Shown: positions 12,767-23,944 of the stretch, one piece after another
Numbering within the stretch: the stretch's first letter is position 1
Layout: each line of letters begins with the position of its first letter
Source: Panaeolus papilionaceus
Taxonomy: Eukaryota > Basidiomycota > Agaricomycetes > Agaricales
Length of the DNA: 64,000 bases
Assembly: GCA_015501605.1 (NCBI GenBank)
Contig: JADNRZ010000018.1
Coordinates: forward strand, 868,001-932,000
Direction: 5' to 3'
Program-made: the position numbers and the translations under genes
The notes under the pieces: generated by a model
Told to the model about the DNA's origin: nothing
What the model saw: the letters and a program-made list of their open reading frames with translations, nothing else
The model's database searches: none

Positions 12767-13111
12767 ATTGTTGTGTTTTGGTCGTGGGTATGGTGGTTGA
12801 AATGAGTTGTATTTTTATGAATCTAAGTTATTCGATACAAAAGAGGCGTAGTAAATTATTAATATACAAGAGCAGTTTTGTACAAGTTACTTGTTAATTG
12901 AATGGAACAAGTTTCGGAATCAACAAGTGCTGTTGAGTCGAGTTGTCAAACAGCGTCCTCATTAATAACCGTGTCACGCCACTGCATACTTTGTAGATGC
13001 GTAAGAACAAACAAATAAAGGCTAACCGCTGGTTTGGTATGTTTTCACTACTCTTTTGTGATTCCCCCTTTTTTATATTTATTTTTGCATGTATTTTGGT
13101 ATGCAATTTTG
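12767..13111. other. Convergent intergenic spacer
   Basis: About 345 bp between the convergent DUF6533 and chromodomain genes. AT-rich, probably holding both 3' ends. Nothing else was seen. Confidence 0.5.
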
Positions 13112-13724
13112 TTAATTCGGGCTTCGGCCTGAACAATTTCCGTCTGAGTCCACGCATTCATCCGCGCTGCAGTCCGAGTCCGAGCCCACGTTCGACATGG
13201 ACTCGAAGGCGGGGGCTGCAGCCGCTGCACAAAGAGTAAAATGACCTTGAACAGTGGACCAGATATGTGAGCAAAGTACAAACCGTTGTAGGTATCAGCA
13301 CGCGCAGAATGGACAAAGTAGTTCCACTCTTGCAATGCAGTCGTACCACGCAGCCCCAATTCATGCTCCCATGTATCGGTACACCTACACTGGTCTATCC
13401 ATCGAACGCGGTACAGCTTGTATCCACAGCACTCATTTTCATCGACGATCTTTTGCAACAGGTGCAAAGGAAATGTCAATGCTCTGTCAATCCATTGGGT
13501 GAAGTTACCAGTAAATCCTTGTGAACTCATTGTGCTCACGGTCTTTCGGACTCGAAGCGTAGCTTGGTGATGTCGTCCAGCGCTTCCCAAGTTGCATCAA
13601 GGGTCTTTTGATTCCACCAGTACACACGACAATATATTTTGCCATTGTAAAAGCGGTTTTCTGTGCAGCGTTCAATGCGATGAGGATGATGTGGTAAGTG
13701 TATGTCCTGCTGCAAATTCTGCAT
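13112..13724 (-). CDS. Small tandem chromodomain protein
   Basis: Two chromodomain-like units follow one another. Unit 1 (RIERCTENRFYNGKIYCRVYWW, then ATWEALDDI) lies at about 13580-13690. Unit 2 (LQKIVDENECCGYKLYRVRW, then TDTWEHE) lies at about 13360-13470. An intron from a donor in the FESERP segment to the acceptor after ATTGACAG joins the units in frame as FESERPALTFPLHLLQKIV. A further intron near 13290 leads to a short acidic tail (SDSDCSADECVDSDG) ending at the stop at 13112. Chromodomains bind methylated histone tails or nucleic acid; many fungal single chromodomains are remnants of Ty3-type integrases, but no integrase or reverse-transcriptase sequence lies beside this one. The start is uncertain: ATG at 13724 overlaps a possible AG acceptor, so an upstream exon may exist. 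Confidence 0.55.
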
Positions 13725-14434
13725 TTGGGTAAGGATTCAAGTTAGCAATATGCCCTGTTACATTCCTAAATACCTGCTGTTGAGTCAGGAATAGTCAGAA
13801 ATTACATATGCGATCTGACTATGATGTCCACGGTGAGACATATGACGTTAGTAGGAATGAATTGTGACCGCGCTGGCGTTATAGGGGGGGTCTTCACAGT
13901 CAAAGCCATCCCCCTTTGCATCTCCATCCCTCCCACTTCAACGCAAGAGCTCTATGGTCCAAAGGCTTATCAATCAAGCATCGTAGCCAGAATAATGATA
14001 ATGTATACATATAAAACGAACCTCACTAATCACTACTTAACGAGTTAAAAAAGAGAGCGTAATCAAGCAAGAAAAAGGGGACGAAACATCTGATAGATAC
14101 AGTTAGACAAATAGGGAGCAGCAGTAGCGGAAAGGAAAACAGGGTAAAGGTGTCTGTATATATGTATATCGGTGAATTAAAGCCCTCTACTGAGGGCAGA
14201 GAAAAGTCTATAGGTGAACAGGGTCGCTGTTGGGCAGCAGGAGTTTTTGGGGGTGATGTGGTTGGGTAAAAGACGGTGACGATGGTGATAGTTGGGGTAA
14301 TGGGCGCATATGCATAGAAATGGCATATGGTATAGCAGTGGCAGCGAGCCTAAGCGCTGGAAAAGAGAGATGATAAAGACGACGAAAAGTTGGGCAAGGG
14401 AGATAATGACGGCAGTCCGACGAAGTGGAGGGAC
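13725..14434. other. Intergenic, downstream of squalene synthase
   Basis: About 700 bp between the chromodomain gene start and the ERG9 stop. Contains a GGGGGGG run near 13885 and AT-rich sequence. No gene or repeat was recognised. Confidence 0.5.
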
Positions 14435-16292
14435 CTAATCGCTGTACTTCATCACAGCGAAAACAATTCCGCCAGCCAGTGCCATGACAAGCACAAATGC
14501 AGAAGTGACGTAGAGCACGAGTTCACCCATAGATGTCTGAGTGATTTGTGTCTGCTCAGATCCGGCTTTTCCGCTGATACCGTTCAACTTGCGCTTCCTA
14601 GAAAGCGCAGCCTCCAGGCTTTGCTCAGCCTGTACGATGCGGGTACGAGGATCACTGGGGTCGAGTTCTTGTCTTCCTGATTCCTGTAGAATGTGAATGA
14701 AAGAGGGGTAGTTACGTTCACACCATTGCTCGATCTATGATGTAACCGGTGTGAGAAATGGGATACTAAATGCTAAGCACGAAAACATACTTTGCCACAT
14801 GCAATACCGATTTTGAGGAAGTTGGGATCAGAAGGGACAGCTTTTGCGTGGATTTTTCTTGCATGATCCCTGAAGATCAGGCCAACCTCGCGGGGGTTTG
14901 TCGATCGCATAATCAACTAAAAATAAAATGTCAACGACACAAAGTCAGGAGTTGTAGGTAAGGACGCACTGTTGCTGCCTCAGCCTTCCTAATCTTGATA
15001 TTTCTCTGCAGCATCTCCTTGTTCATAAAGCAGAGTTCTAGTGTTGCAATAGCCATAGTCGCAGGGATGGCACAGAAATTGAAGACGCTCTGGTTTTTCA
15101 ACAGGCGCAGGTAATCCAAAGCATCAACAGAGTGCCTGAGTGCATCCACGATCATACCGCTCTGTGCCCATGAAGCACGTTTTTGTGTGTCGGGGTCGGT
15201 CTTGTACATCTCGTCCATGTCGTTGAATCCATAGGCACCCCAAATCTCTTTCGGCCAGAAGAACCTCTTGTCCTCTACATCTTCCCGGTAGTCACGAATA
15301 ATGTTGGTTTTTTGCAGAAGTAGACCCATGGAATTGCTGAGTTCGAGTTGTTGACCAATTGATGCAACCTCCTTCCCTGACGCAGCGAATATCCGTGAGA
15401 GACCCTCTCCAACAAGCCCAGCCACGTAATGACAATACAGGTCATACTCTGCGACGGTTGCAAGATAGATAGACCCTGTTGTTGCAGCTTTGTGGGCATA
15501 GTCGGCCATACCCGTTTCCATCTTCAGACAAATGTCGATGATGACATTCTTATATCCCGGGGAAAGGCGGTTGACCTCTTCGACAATGGTGTCGTACTCC
15601 ACAAGTAATTGTCTGTCCTTTTCCTTGGGACCGCAGCCGTCGAATTTCCATCCAGGTGTGACAGTGTGGATGTGGAAAGAGCGGAGAATGGGTTGCTTGA
15701 CCTCATCGGGAATGGTCATATCGTCTTCGACTGTATCCAACCCTCGCAAGACCAGGTAAAATAAAGCAATCTATAGAGGTTGCAGCGGGTAAGTATATGA
15801 ATGCCACCCGAAAAAAAATATGCAGAAAATGAGAGAGAAAAAAGGCCAAGAAAGCGCTCGTCTTTTGTTGTTTTGGTAACGCAGGTTCATCCAAGCTCAC
15901 ATGAGCGCGTCTAGCAAAAATATTCAATGCCCAGTTTGGGCGGGCGAGTGCGCCAGTCATTACATTCACCCCACGTCTACAACAAACAAACAGCGCCGCA
16001 TTCGTCACTGCATCACCCGTGTCCGTTCCATCTCATGACTAACTGAAAATACCAACTCACTGTTCGTGCCAAGTCACCATCCAATTCCTTAATGACAGCA
16101 GAGAAACTTCTGCTCGTCATATCCAAAAACTCCCAACACCTCCTCATGGATGCTCTGTCCCATCCAGACGTCGGGTGCTCTGTCAACGCCTTGATATCCC
16201 TCTTCTGCTCATGGTAGAGATAGAACTGGAGCAATGTCCTAAACTCGAGAGGGTGTGTCAGAAGAAGAGCGATCCATGTTGAAATGCCCATT
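14435..16292 (-). CDS. ERG9: Squalene synthase (farnesyl-diphosphate farnesyltransferase)
   Basis: Joins two farnesyl diphosphates head-to-head to squalene, the first committed step of ergosterol synthesis, at the ER membrane. The start at 16292 gives MGISTWIALLLTHPLEF. Diagnostic motifs are present: IALFYLVLRGLDTVEDDM (first Asp-rich substrate and Mg site), CHYVAGLVGEGLSRIF, and NIIRDYREDVEDKRFFWP (second Asp-rich motif). NPREVGLIFRDHARKIH follows after an intron. A C-terminal membrane anchor (LVLYVTSAFVLVMALAGGIV) ends in MKYSD and places the catalytic part on the cytosolic face. The first intron, 15771-16060, is about 290 bp, far longer than the others here. Four or more exons give roughly 480 residues, somewhat longer than animal enzymes. 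It is divergent from the small gene at 16575 across a shared promoter of about 280 bp. Confidence 0.95.
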
Positions 16293-16574
16293 GTCGTTGC
16301 CTTCAACGATGATAAAAATGAAGAAAAAAAGGATAAAATACGAGGGGAAAAAGAGTTGAGGAGAAAAGGGGGAATTCAAGGAGATGCCAGCGTTTTTAAT
16401 GTCCACTCGTACGATTCCCCACATTCGCGGTCTTTGAATTTCCTTCCTTTTTTGGTAACCGCAATATTTTTGATCGTACGGTCCGCTACCGAGACCTCGT
16501 TCCGCCGGCTCCGGACAATTCGTATCCATCTTTTGAATCTTCTCTTCTTCCTTCAATCACCACCAACAGCTCAG

Positions 16575-16793
16575 ATGGATCCGCCATTAAACCCTCCGAT
16601 TCGCATTCAGCGACATACAGCAACGCCTCTCACTGTCAAAGATGCGCAAAAGCGGATAGAAAGCTTTCTAGCGGACTTTCAGAGCAGGAGCACTTCATCT
16701 CAGGGTGGAAATACAGCTGCGACAGTTCAGTTGCAAAAATTGGCCGTGGCGTTGAAGGAGGAGAGAAAGAAGAAAAAGGAAAAGTCAAAATGA
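16575..16793 (+). CDS. Small basic conserved-looking protein, 72 residues
   Basis: Single exon from an ATG directly after a pyrimidine-rich leader, giving MDPPLNPPIRIQRHTATPL and ending in a lysine-rich tail EERKKKKEKSK. A predicted helix KDAQKRIESFLADFQS occupies the middle. It is divergent from ERG9 with 282 bp between the start codons, so the two may share a promoter. No family is recognised. The proline-rich start, central amphipathic helix and very basic end would suit a small nuclear or ribosome-associated protein, but that is inference only. Confidence 0.5.
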   Translation: MDPPLNPPIRIQRHTATPLTVKDAQKRIESFLADFQSRSTSSQGGNTAATVQLQKLAVALKEERKKKKEKSK

Positions 16794-17756
16794 TACCAGA
16801 CCCTGCGGTTGTAAGTGAATTGTTTCAGGTGCTTGATGACCTTCGAGAGGTTTCCTGGTTGATCATTGGTATTCTTAGAAATTTGAAAAGAAGTGCTCTT
16901 CAACTGTCGAAGTTGACTTCATTACTGTCTTTTTGAGATCATTGGACGCGCAAAAAAATTTCCTGGAAATTCTTTGTGCTACACAACGCAAGAAACCCTC
17001 AATATCCTCCATCTCTCCAGACACAGCGTCGACTGTACGGAATTGTGGGCTTAAATTCCACAGGGTTTACCCTGTCCCTTCAAGTCATGCGTTCCACCAA
17101 ACAATCCCAATCCAGGATCGATAACGACGAAAGTACTAGCTCACACATAGACCTTTTTGTATTTGCGCCGTCTGCCTTCTGAGTAGGGCCACCGGTCGTT
17201 AATCTAGTTAGCTGTACAATAGACGGCTTTCATTTTTTTGACCCAAAACCATGACCCTCTTGTCGGTATAACCAAGGTTATCACTCTTGTTGTTTTCTCA
17301 GGTGTTTGCAGACCTGGTTCCTCTCGTCAATTAAATGTAAGTTGTCTTCCCTTTAAACGACGTTTTGATTCACTAAAACTATGAATTAGGACCTCATTCC
17401 TTTGGGCCGAATTAACAGTAATGTCTGTACGCAATGCTATAACATTTTCGCTCCAAGTATCATTTGCGCATCCCGCACACTGCGTGCTGAATTTGCGGTT
17501 CCGGCAGTGAACTATTTATAAGCCGCATCTCGTCATTGGAATGTTCAACATGTCAAGAGATAAGCGTCACGAGCCTCCGGAACGAGAGTATCATTTAGGA
17601 CGGTCAAGCAATGCAGTATGAGCGTGAGCGTTTATTTTCTCTCGGCATGACACGTAGCACGAGCCATATATCAATCAATCACGTCCGTGCATTCGCCATG
17701 CGGATAAAGCTTCACTCGGAGCGCTCACTCCACACCTCTATCCAGGCCCTCGCTCT
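16794..17756. other. Intergenic, upstream of the triple GTPase gene
   Basis: About 960 bp. A TATTTATAA stretch near 17511 is a plausible TATA-type element for the gene to the right. A short open frame after it (MSRDKRHEPPEREYHLG at about 17550) could be a 5' exon or leader peptide, but I found no acceptor that keeps it in frame with the GTPase exons. Nothing else was recognised. Confidence 0.4.
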
Positions 17757-20700
17757 ATGGTACTCCTAAGGATCCTCCTTCTTCTACGCCTTCGAAACAG
17801 AGAGCAAACCCAGCATAACCGACAACATATTCAGCACCAGGACAATGCATCCCTCTCATCTGCAGATCGGAACAGAATATTGCTCAAATTACGGGCGTTG
17901 AACGACTTCCTGTCTCGTCTCCTCGTGGATGTTGGGCTGGATAAGTCGGTCTGTGTTTATCTTTGATGTTTTAATCCAATATTGATATTTCCGAACAGAA
18001 CAACGTGTTCCCAATGGTCTCTAGGAAAGTGAAAAGCACCGACAGAATTATTCTGTAAGCATCTCTGGCGTTTAGGGTGTTGCGCAAATACGACTGATGC
18101 GATGAAGGCTTATGGGACCTACAGGTGCTGGCAAAAGCAATGTGAGTCGTCGCACCCAGGCACCGATCTGTCATCTAACCGATCATACGCGCAGTTTATT
18201 CAAAGTCTCACGACGAAAAATCTGGAGATAGCCAAGGACACTTTGACGCGGGGCGCCCACCAAGTGCAGGTCTACCGCCTTTTGAATCATCCAAAGTACA
18301 AAAACAGGATCATCCTCGTTGACACACCCGGGTTTATTGACGAATTCATTTCGGAGTACTCTGTTCTCAAAGAAATTCGGGAGTGGATGGTCAACAAGTA
18401 CGCTTGAAGTGCTGAACAGGTTAATGAATTCTCACCTCATTTACGGCTATCCAGTGACATACCCCGTATCGATCGCTTACTCTATTTCGACAACATCGAT
18501 TCAGAACTTACTGGTACCCGAGTGGCCTGTTTTAAACTCTTCCACAAAATTTGTGGCGAGAAAGCCGCCCATAGAACTTGCCTAGTTACGACCAAGTGGG
18601 ACCACGTCAAGGATATATCGGCAACTCAAAAGGGTCAGAGCCAGCCCCTGGAGACTCGAGCAAACAGGAAATGGCAAGCGATTCTGGATAACCATTGGAA
18701 TGTGAGTGCTCCTAAACGTGTACAAATGTCCCGACAACCTTAAACACAAGCCACAGGATCTCTACACTCGTGGTTCCATTGTTTTTAAATTTGTCAATAC
18801 ACGCACTTCCGCAGAAGATGCATTGACACAGGTGTTGGATTCGGAACCAGACAAACCCGCATTTCCTCTTGAAGATCTAGAAACAATGCTTGGACGTACT
18901 GGGATGGGAGAGACCGCGTTCAAAATTCTGCTGGGTCGGCGGGAGAGTCTTATGCAGGAGGCTGCGTGGATGAATAAAGAGTTCCTAGACGCGGACCCTA
19001 AGCGGGACGAACGCAAGCGGTCTCTGGAGACAATTGCAGCTGAGATAGACGAGTTTATGTCAGGAAGATTGCGAGCCTCGGTGAGTGCACATAATTGATT
19101 TCATATACATAAGTATTATGAGTTTCCTTGACGCCTTTATACATCAGTACGACGTAACTCCAATACTCGGAACTGAAATTAGAAGCACTGACAAAGTCGT
19201 GATGTCGGTTAATTCATTGTACTTATCAGCTACTAGAGTGGTGAAAGCTGACTCCATCCATAGGTTACTGGGACGAGTTGGTTCTGGGAAGAGTAATGTA
19301 CGTAATCTGTGGTTTCTATTTCAGAAAAATACTGGTCTCATTTACCGCACATAGTTTATTCAAGCTCTGACGAAAGTGAAGCCCGACATCGTGAAGCCCT
19401 TGTATATCTCTGATGACAGGCGTACAAACAAAGTAGAGGCATATCGCCTTGCGAACCACCCTATTTGGAGCGATAGTATCGTACTGATCGACACCCCAGG
19501 ATTCATGGATTGGAACGAGTCAGACTATGGAGTGTTGAAAGACTTGCGAACATGGATGCAAACCAAGTAATAATACTTTTATCCAACACTTTATAACAAC
19601 ATCACTAACCGAATTTTAGTAACGTACGGCATATAGACCGTCTCTTTTTCTTTTATAGAGTCCCTCCTCCGCCCCACAGTCATACCCAAGAAAGTCTGTG
19701 TCTTGAACTTTGTCGCGAAATATGTGGGATTGATGCTGCGAGCAAGAGTTGCTTGATTAGAACGCGGTGGGGAGGAGAAGGCGACAATGGGATGATCCAG
19801 GAACAGACCATAGAAAATTTGGACGTACTCGCAAGCAGCTATTGGACGGTTCGTATACCACAAATCGCTACGTTTCTGCAGCTAACTATTTTATCAGGAG
19901 TTTCATAAACAAGGATCTCTCGTTTTGGCATTCCATAACACGTCCAGCTCAGCTCAACAGCTATTATCCCATTCTCTCGCATCCCCATCAGATGCCGGCT
20001 ACTGTGCACTCGAAAATCTCGATATCGATTTAACCGATATGCAATTAGGAAAGACAGCCTACAAACACCTTCAAACTCAACACGATTTTCTAAAACTCCT
20101 TAACAACCATCCCGAGGATCTGAAAAAAATTGTAGCAGAAATGAACGACTTCCGCCACTCGACTGAATCACGCGATGCAGACGAGTCTCCTGATGATCAA
20201 AGGATGTTCCCTGTTATTGACCGCGAAATTTGGCAACAATTTCTGGAGACCCCTGTAACAGGGTCCTTCCTCCAATCCAGCGATGAGCTTTCTGAAGACG
20301 ATATTCTGATTGGGTATGTTCACCCACGGAGGATTCGCCTGATAACGCATGTTAACTTCGGTTTTACAGTGTGATGGGAAATTTGGGGGCAGGCAAAACT
20401 ACCGTCAGTAAATCCTTTGTTGACAGCCCTTTTTCGTGGGATTCATAACGTTTAATGCTCCTTTATACCAACAGTTTATTAGCTCAGCGAGTGGAGTAGA
20501 CCTTTTTGACGACGCTTATCACTTCCAAACGGAACGCTGGCCTGTCCGATGCGTTAGAATCCCATTCCCCGAATCAAAGTACAGTCTGGTGCTGGTCGAT
20601 ATTCCTGGGTTCGATGACCCCCTGCGCACAAATCGCGAAATATTGCAAGACATTATGGATTGGGCAAAGTCAATGTGCGTTGCAATCAAAACTGGATATT

Positions 20701-21104
20701 GCCATTTCGCTAACCCATTGATCAGATATCAACGACGCATTCGCGTTAGTGGCTTTGTCTATCTCTACAGCATCGCAGACGTCCGGTTCGATGCAGGAAC
20801 AGCGGCAGGTTTGCTCCTATTTAAACGGCTGGTTGGAGAGTCTTCTCTTTACAGAGTGGTCGTGTGCAGCACTGGATGGAATCGTGTTTCAGATAGCCAA
20901 GCCGCCCGCTATAAGGAGAAGGAAATGGAAATAATGAAGAATCATTTTGGCTCGTCACTTCGCAATATCGCTTTCAGCGAAAGACACCAATTTAATGTTG
21001 CCACAGCTCACAGTAGGAGGACCAGCGCTCTGAACTCCTTGGCTAGCCTCGTGTTGGACAACACGCCGATCACTTTGCCTTTCCAGCAACGACGCGTTAG
21101 ATGA
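17757..21104 (+). CDS. Predicted GTPase with three tandem G domains
   Basis: Three homologous P-loop GTPase units follow each other in one continuous spliced reading frame. Unit A (about 18010-19080): GPTGAGKSN P-loop, ILVDTPGF (G3), LVTTKWD (G4), then a helical region. Unit B (19148-20313): GRVGSGKSN, LIDTPGF, but RTRWG where G4 should be. Unit C (20370-21104): GNLGAGKTT, LVDIPGF, G4 degenerate as STGWN, with a short tail and stop. In A, B and C a phase-2 intron lies just before the P-loop. A phase-0 intron lies just after GKSN/GKTT, before FI, so the units arose by duplication. Linkers join in phase: RLRAS to YDVTPIL (A-B) and ILIG to VMGNLG (B-C). Alternatively B has its own ATG at 19118, only 19 bp after an unspliced stop of A, which is too close for separate fungal genes. 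The family resembles AIG1/MMR_HSR1-type G domains common in Agaricomycetes; function unknown. The start is tentative. Confidence 0.7.
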
Positions 21105-21134
21105 GTTCACGCGCATTTTCAGCCATCGATGTAT

Positions 21135-21208
21135 GGGTCGATGGCGTAGTTGGTTATCGCATCTGTCTAACACACAGAAGGTCCTCAGTTCGAGCCTGGG
21201 TCAACTCA
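21135..21208 (+). tRNA. tRNA-Val (anticodon AAC)
   Basis: Cloverleaf drawn by eye: acceptor strand GGGTCGA pairs with TCAACTC apart from one C-A mismatch; D arm GCGT-AGTTGGTTA-TCGC; perfect anticodon stem TCTGT/ACAGA with loop CTAACAC giving anticodon AAC; T arm CTCAG-TTCGAGC-CTGGG with canonical B box. No intron. A run of seven T at 21209-21215 is the expected RNA polymerase III terminator. It begins only 30 bp after the stop codon of the triple GTPase gene. Confidence 0.9.
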
Positions 21209-21416
21209 TTTTTTTGATGTTTTTTGTGGCTGTTGTGCCGATAACTTATTCACAGATGCCTGTCCCCGTGAACTGAAATGAATTCCTTTCACAAATTAAT
21301 TTTGATTTATTTGATACAGATAACATGACCATCAGACCATTCATCTTGTTATTGAGTAGAGATTCTTTGGTGATTGTACTGCAGCAGAAGATTGCACGGC
21401 AGACAAAGCTGGTCCT

Positions 21417-22703
21417 TCAGTGCTTCAAACTGAGCAATTTGCCTCCTTGACGTTTCAGGGAGCGAAACCCCTGGAGTGCCCGAGCCTTCGTTGATAGAAC
21501 ACGCCAAGGTAGTTCCACTGGCACCCCTTCAAATCCTGGAGGTGGGTCTCCGAATTCGACTAGTTGCGTGGCGAACTTTGAAAGGTCCTTCTCCACATCG
21601 ATAAGTCTTTGCTTCAAAATTGACCTGAGTTCAGTGTTAGTTTTGGCGTCGATTTGGTTGAGGTCGAGCTTTAGTGCTTGCTGTCGTTGTCTGCAGTACT
21701 CTACTCGGTCGACAAGGTTTTGATACAGGATGTGATTATATGGTCGTAAGCCTTGGACTTCATTGTAGGAGACTTCATTAAGCCACCGACCCAATGCTTC
21801 GTTGATGATGTGCAGTGCTGAGTCCTGCGTGTTGAGAAACCTCGCAAGGCTGTCTCCTTGTTGATCGTCAACAAAACCCTACATTGCGACGTTAATGTTC
21901 AACGTCAGGCTTGCGCCTGCATGTTAGTCGACATACCTCCCAGATCTCATCCTTGAGTTGCGCTACGTTCGCCGCTGCACGTATCCTCGCTTGCTCGTTG
22001 CACAGTGTATCCCACATGCTTGTTACAACTGAGATATTGTCCTGAGGTTCTTCCGTGATGAGTGATTTAAACAGCTCAATTACCCTCCTATGGCTCCCAG
22101 GCAATCTTGTAATCGTTATGGGACATATAAACATCATACCGTCAAGTCCTTCAAGGCTGGTTGGAGAAGTCAATAACAGCTTGCAGCGTACTTCTGGGAT
22201 AGTGACTACTTACCGATTCTCTTTAACCCATCGCACCAATATTCGTAAGATCTCCATCTCAGAGATTTTTGTATCTGAAAACCCAGGTGTGTCGATAAGG
22301 TAAATCCGACCAGTTTCACCTCTGCTCTCAGCATCTTCTTGCGGTCTGATATGCTCTACATTGATGACCTCGTAAGCGTCGATTTTCTGCGTGTATCCCG
22401 CTAATTGATCTTTAGAGATACCCAAGGACACTGACTCCCCAGCAACCGCTTCGATAAACTAGGTGTTAAACATGATGTCACCACCTCATTCCCATTCGGC
22501 ACACATTTGTATAGATCTCACACTGCTTTTGCCAGACCCTGTGGCACCCATAAGCCTGTTATTTCAGCATTTAGCGCTCTCACCCATCCATGGATGTAGG
22601 AATATCTTTACAGAATAGTTCTGTCGTGATTCTTTATGGCAGGTTTCTTGACCAATTTAACACTGACTTCTCCCGTGATTCTAAGATGAGAATACTTCTG
22701 CAT
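21417..22703 (-). CDS. Predicted GTPase with single G domain (paralogue of the tandem gene)
   Basis: The start at 22703 gives MQKYSHLRITGEVSVKL. The G domain is complete: GATGSGKSS P-loop, IYLIDTPGF (G3) and SVVTSMWD at the G4 position. After it comes a long helical, probably coiled C-terminal part (ALKLDLNQIDAKTNTELRSI) ending with the basic stretch FRSLKRQGGKLLSLKH at 21417. The phase-2 intron before LMGATG and the phase-0 intron between GKSS and FIEA match the positions in all three units of the plus-strand neighbour, so this is an inverted member of the same duplication cluster. The tail points toward the tail of the triple gene, with the tRNA in between. GTP binding is likely; role and partner are unknown. 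Exon edges near 21880-21960 and 22175-22210 are approximate. Confidence 0.75.
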
Positions 22704-22947
22704 CGGTACCGAGAAAATAAAAAGTGAAGGAATGGGAGGTCAAAGCTCAAGGATGAACAGTCAGATGGTGGTGGGAGCAAGGTCGGAAACAACGTCAACT
22801 TCGGTAGTTGGATTGCTGAGATCTTGCTTGGGTGTGGCTGTGTCTCGACGTCTTCCTTGAAATCCTAACATGGTCAGAAAATATAATATCTAGAAGGGTA
22901 TCATTACATATACATAAGAAGGAATATCACGGCAGCCCATACATCTA

Positions 22948-23944
22948 CTATTCGCAGCCATGAATCTGTTTGTCGAGGTGTGAATGAATAGCCAATATGA
23001 AAAGCCAGAATGCGCACCACTTGAGCAAGTCCAATCCATTCATTGAGCGTCCGGTAATATTCGTCCCTATCTTTGTCGACTGGCCTGTCCGCATGCCACA
23101 GAGTAAACGAGTTGAACGTTGAAATAGGCGTCAGGTTGCGTTGGGCTTGTTCCTCTCGCCACTGTGAAGATTTCGACGTGCTCTCCTCGGTATCATTGCT
23201 GAGGTCGACAACTTCTTCAGAATCTTCGACTGTAACGACGTGCTTTGGAAGAGCAGCACTACGGGTGAGCCGTCCCCTTCGTCTGTTTGAAGTAGGCTCC
23301 TCTGGTGTTGGTTCCCTTTGTTTGGCTGCAGTCTTGGATGGCTTGGATGACGCCTGTGTTTTCTTTGATGAGGAAGAGGAGCTCGTGTGAGGGTCCGGGT
23401 CCGGGAGGAGGACTAGTCCAGCATATCCTGAGGGCAAGTCAATTTCCAGTCCATGAATGGCCCTCCCTCTAAACGCAGCGACGACTCGTCTATCCATTTC
23501 GTCCAGAGGTGGAATGTCGTCCAACGAGGCTTGAGACTCCATTTTCGTCGAGTCTGACATAACAGAGTCAGTCGATGGCGTTGGAACCAGCGTCGGTTCT
23601 GATAACTCAGATGCTGGAGTAGCACTAGTAGGAGTATCGCATAACGTTGCAACTGAGGACGTCGCAGTCAGAGATGGTTTCACCGTTGCTCCCTCTTCAA
23701 CCATCTCGGCATCTGCCATTGGTACATCCTTTTCTCTTTCTTTTACTCCTCCAGTAGAATCATCATCAGGTGTGGGGTTTGCTGTATCCACGGGTGATGA
23801 AGAAGTGCCTACCCTCTGCAATTTTTCAACACGCATGAATTGGGAAACTGGTGCTGGGCCATTGTAGGTAATATGGAAAGGCATAAGACTAGGCTTGCAT
23901 GATTCTAACGTCGAATTTTTATAAGGAATAGAGAGTTGAGCCAT
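22948..23944 (-). CDS. RNH203: Ribonuclease H2 subunit C (non-catalytic subunit)
   Basis: RNase H2 removes ribonucleotides from DNA and RNA from RNA-DNA hybrids in the nucleus; subunit C helps scaffold the trimer. The start at 23944 gives MAQLSIPYKNSTLES. Family signatures: FHITYNGPAPVSQFM near the N-terminus, RRVVAAFRGRAIHGLEIDLP and GYAGLVLLPD in the middle, FNSFTLWHADRPVDKD and NEWIGLAQV near the end. A 52-bp intron (GTGCGC to AACAG) joins LAQV to IHGCE and the stop at 22948, which matches the usual short end of the family; reading through instead adds an odd hydrophobic tail. Two long Ser/Glu/Pro-rich insertions separate the conserved blocks, making it about 315 residues, longer than human RNASEH2C. 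The second insertion is basic then acidic and looks disordered. Confidence 0.85.

Noticed and set aside
19085..19354. Separate gene start for the second GTPase unit at ATG 19118
   Set aside because: It would begin 19 bp after the preceding stop; the in-phase intron 19081-19147 is the simpler reading, though transcripts must decide.
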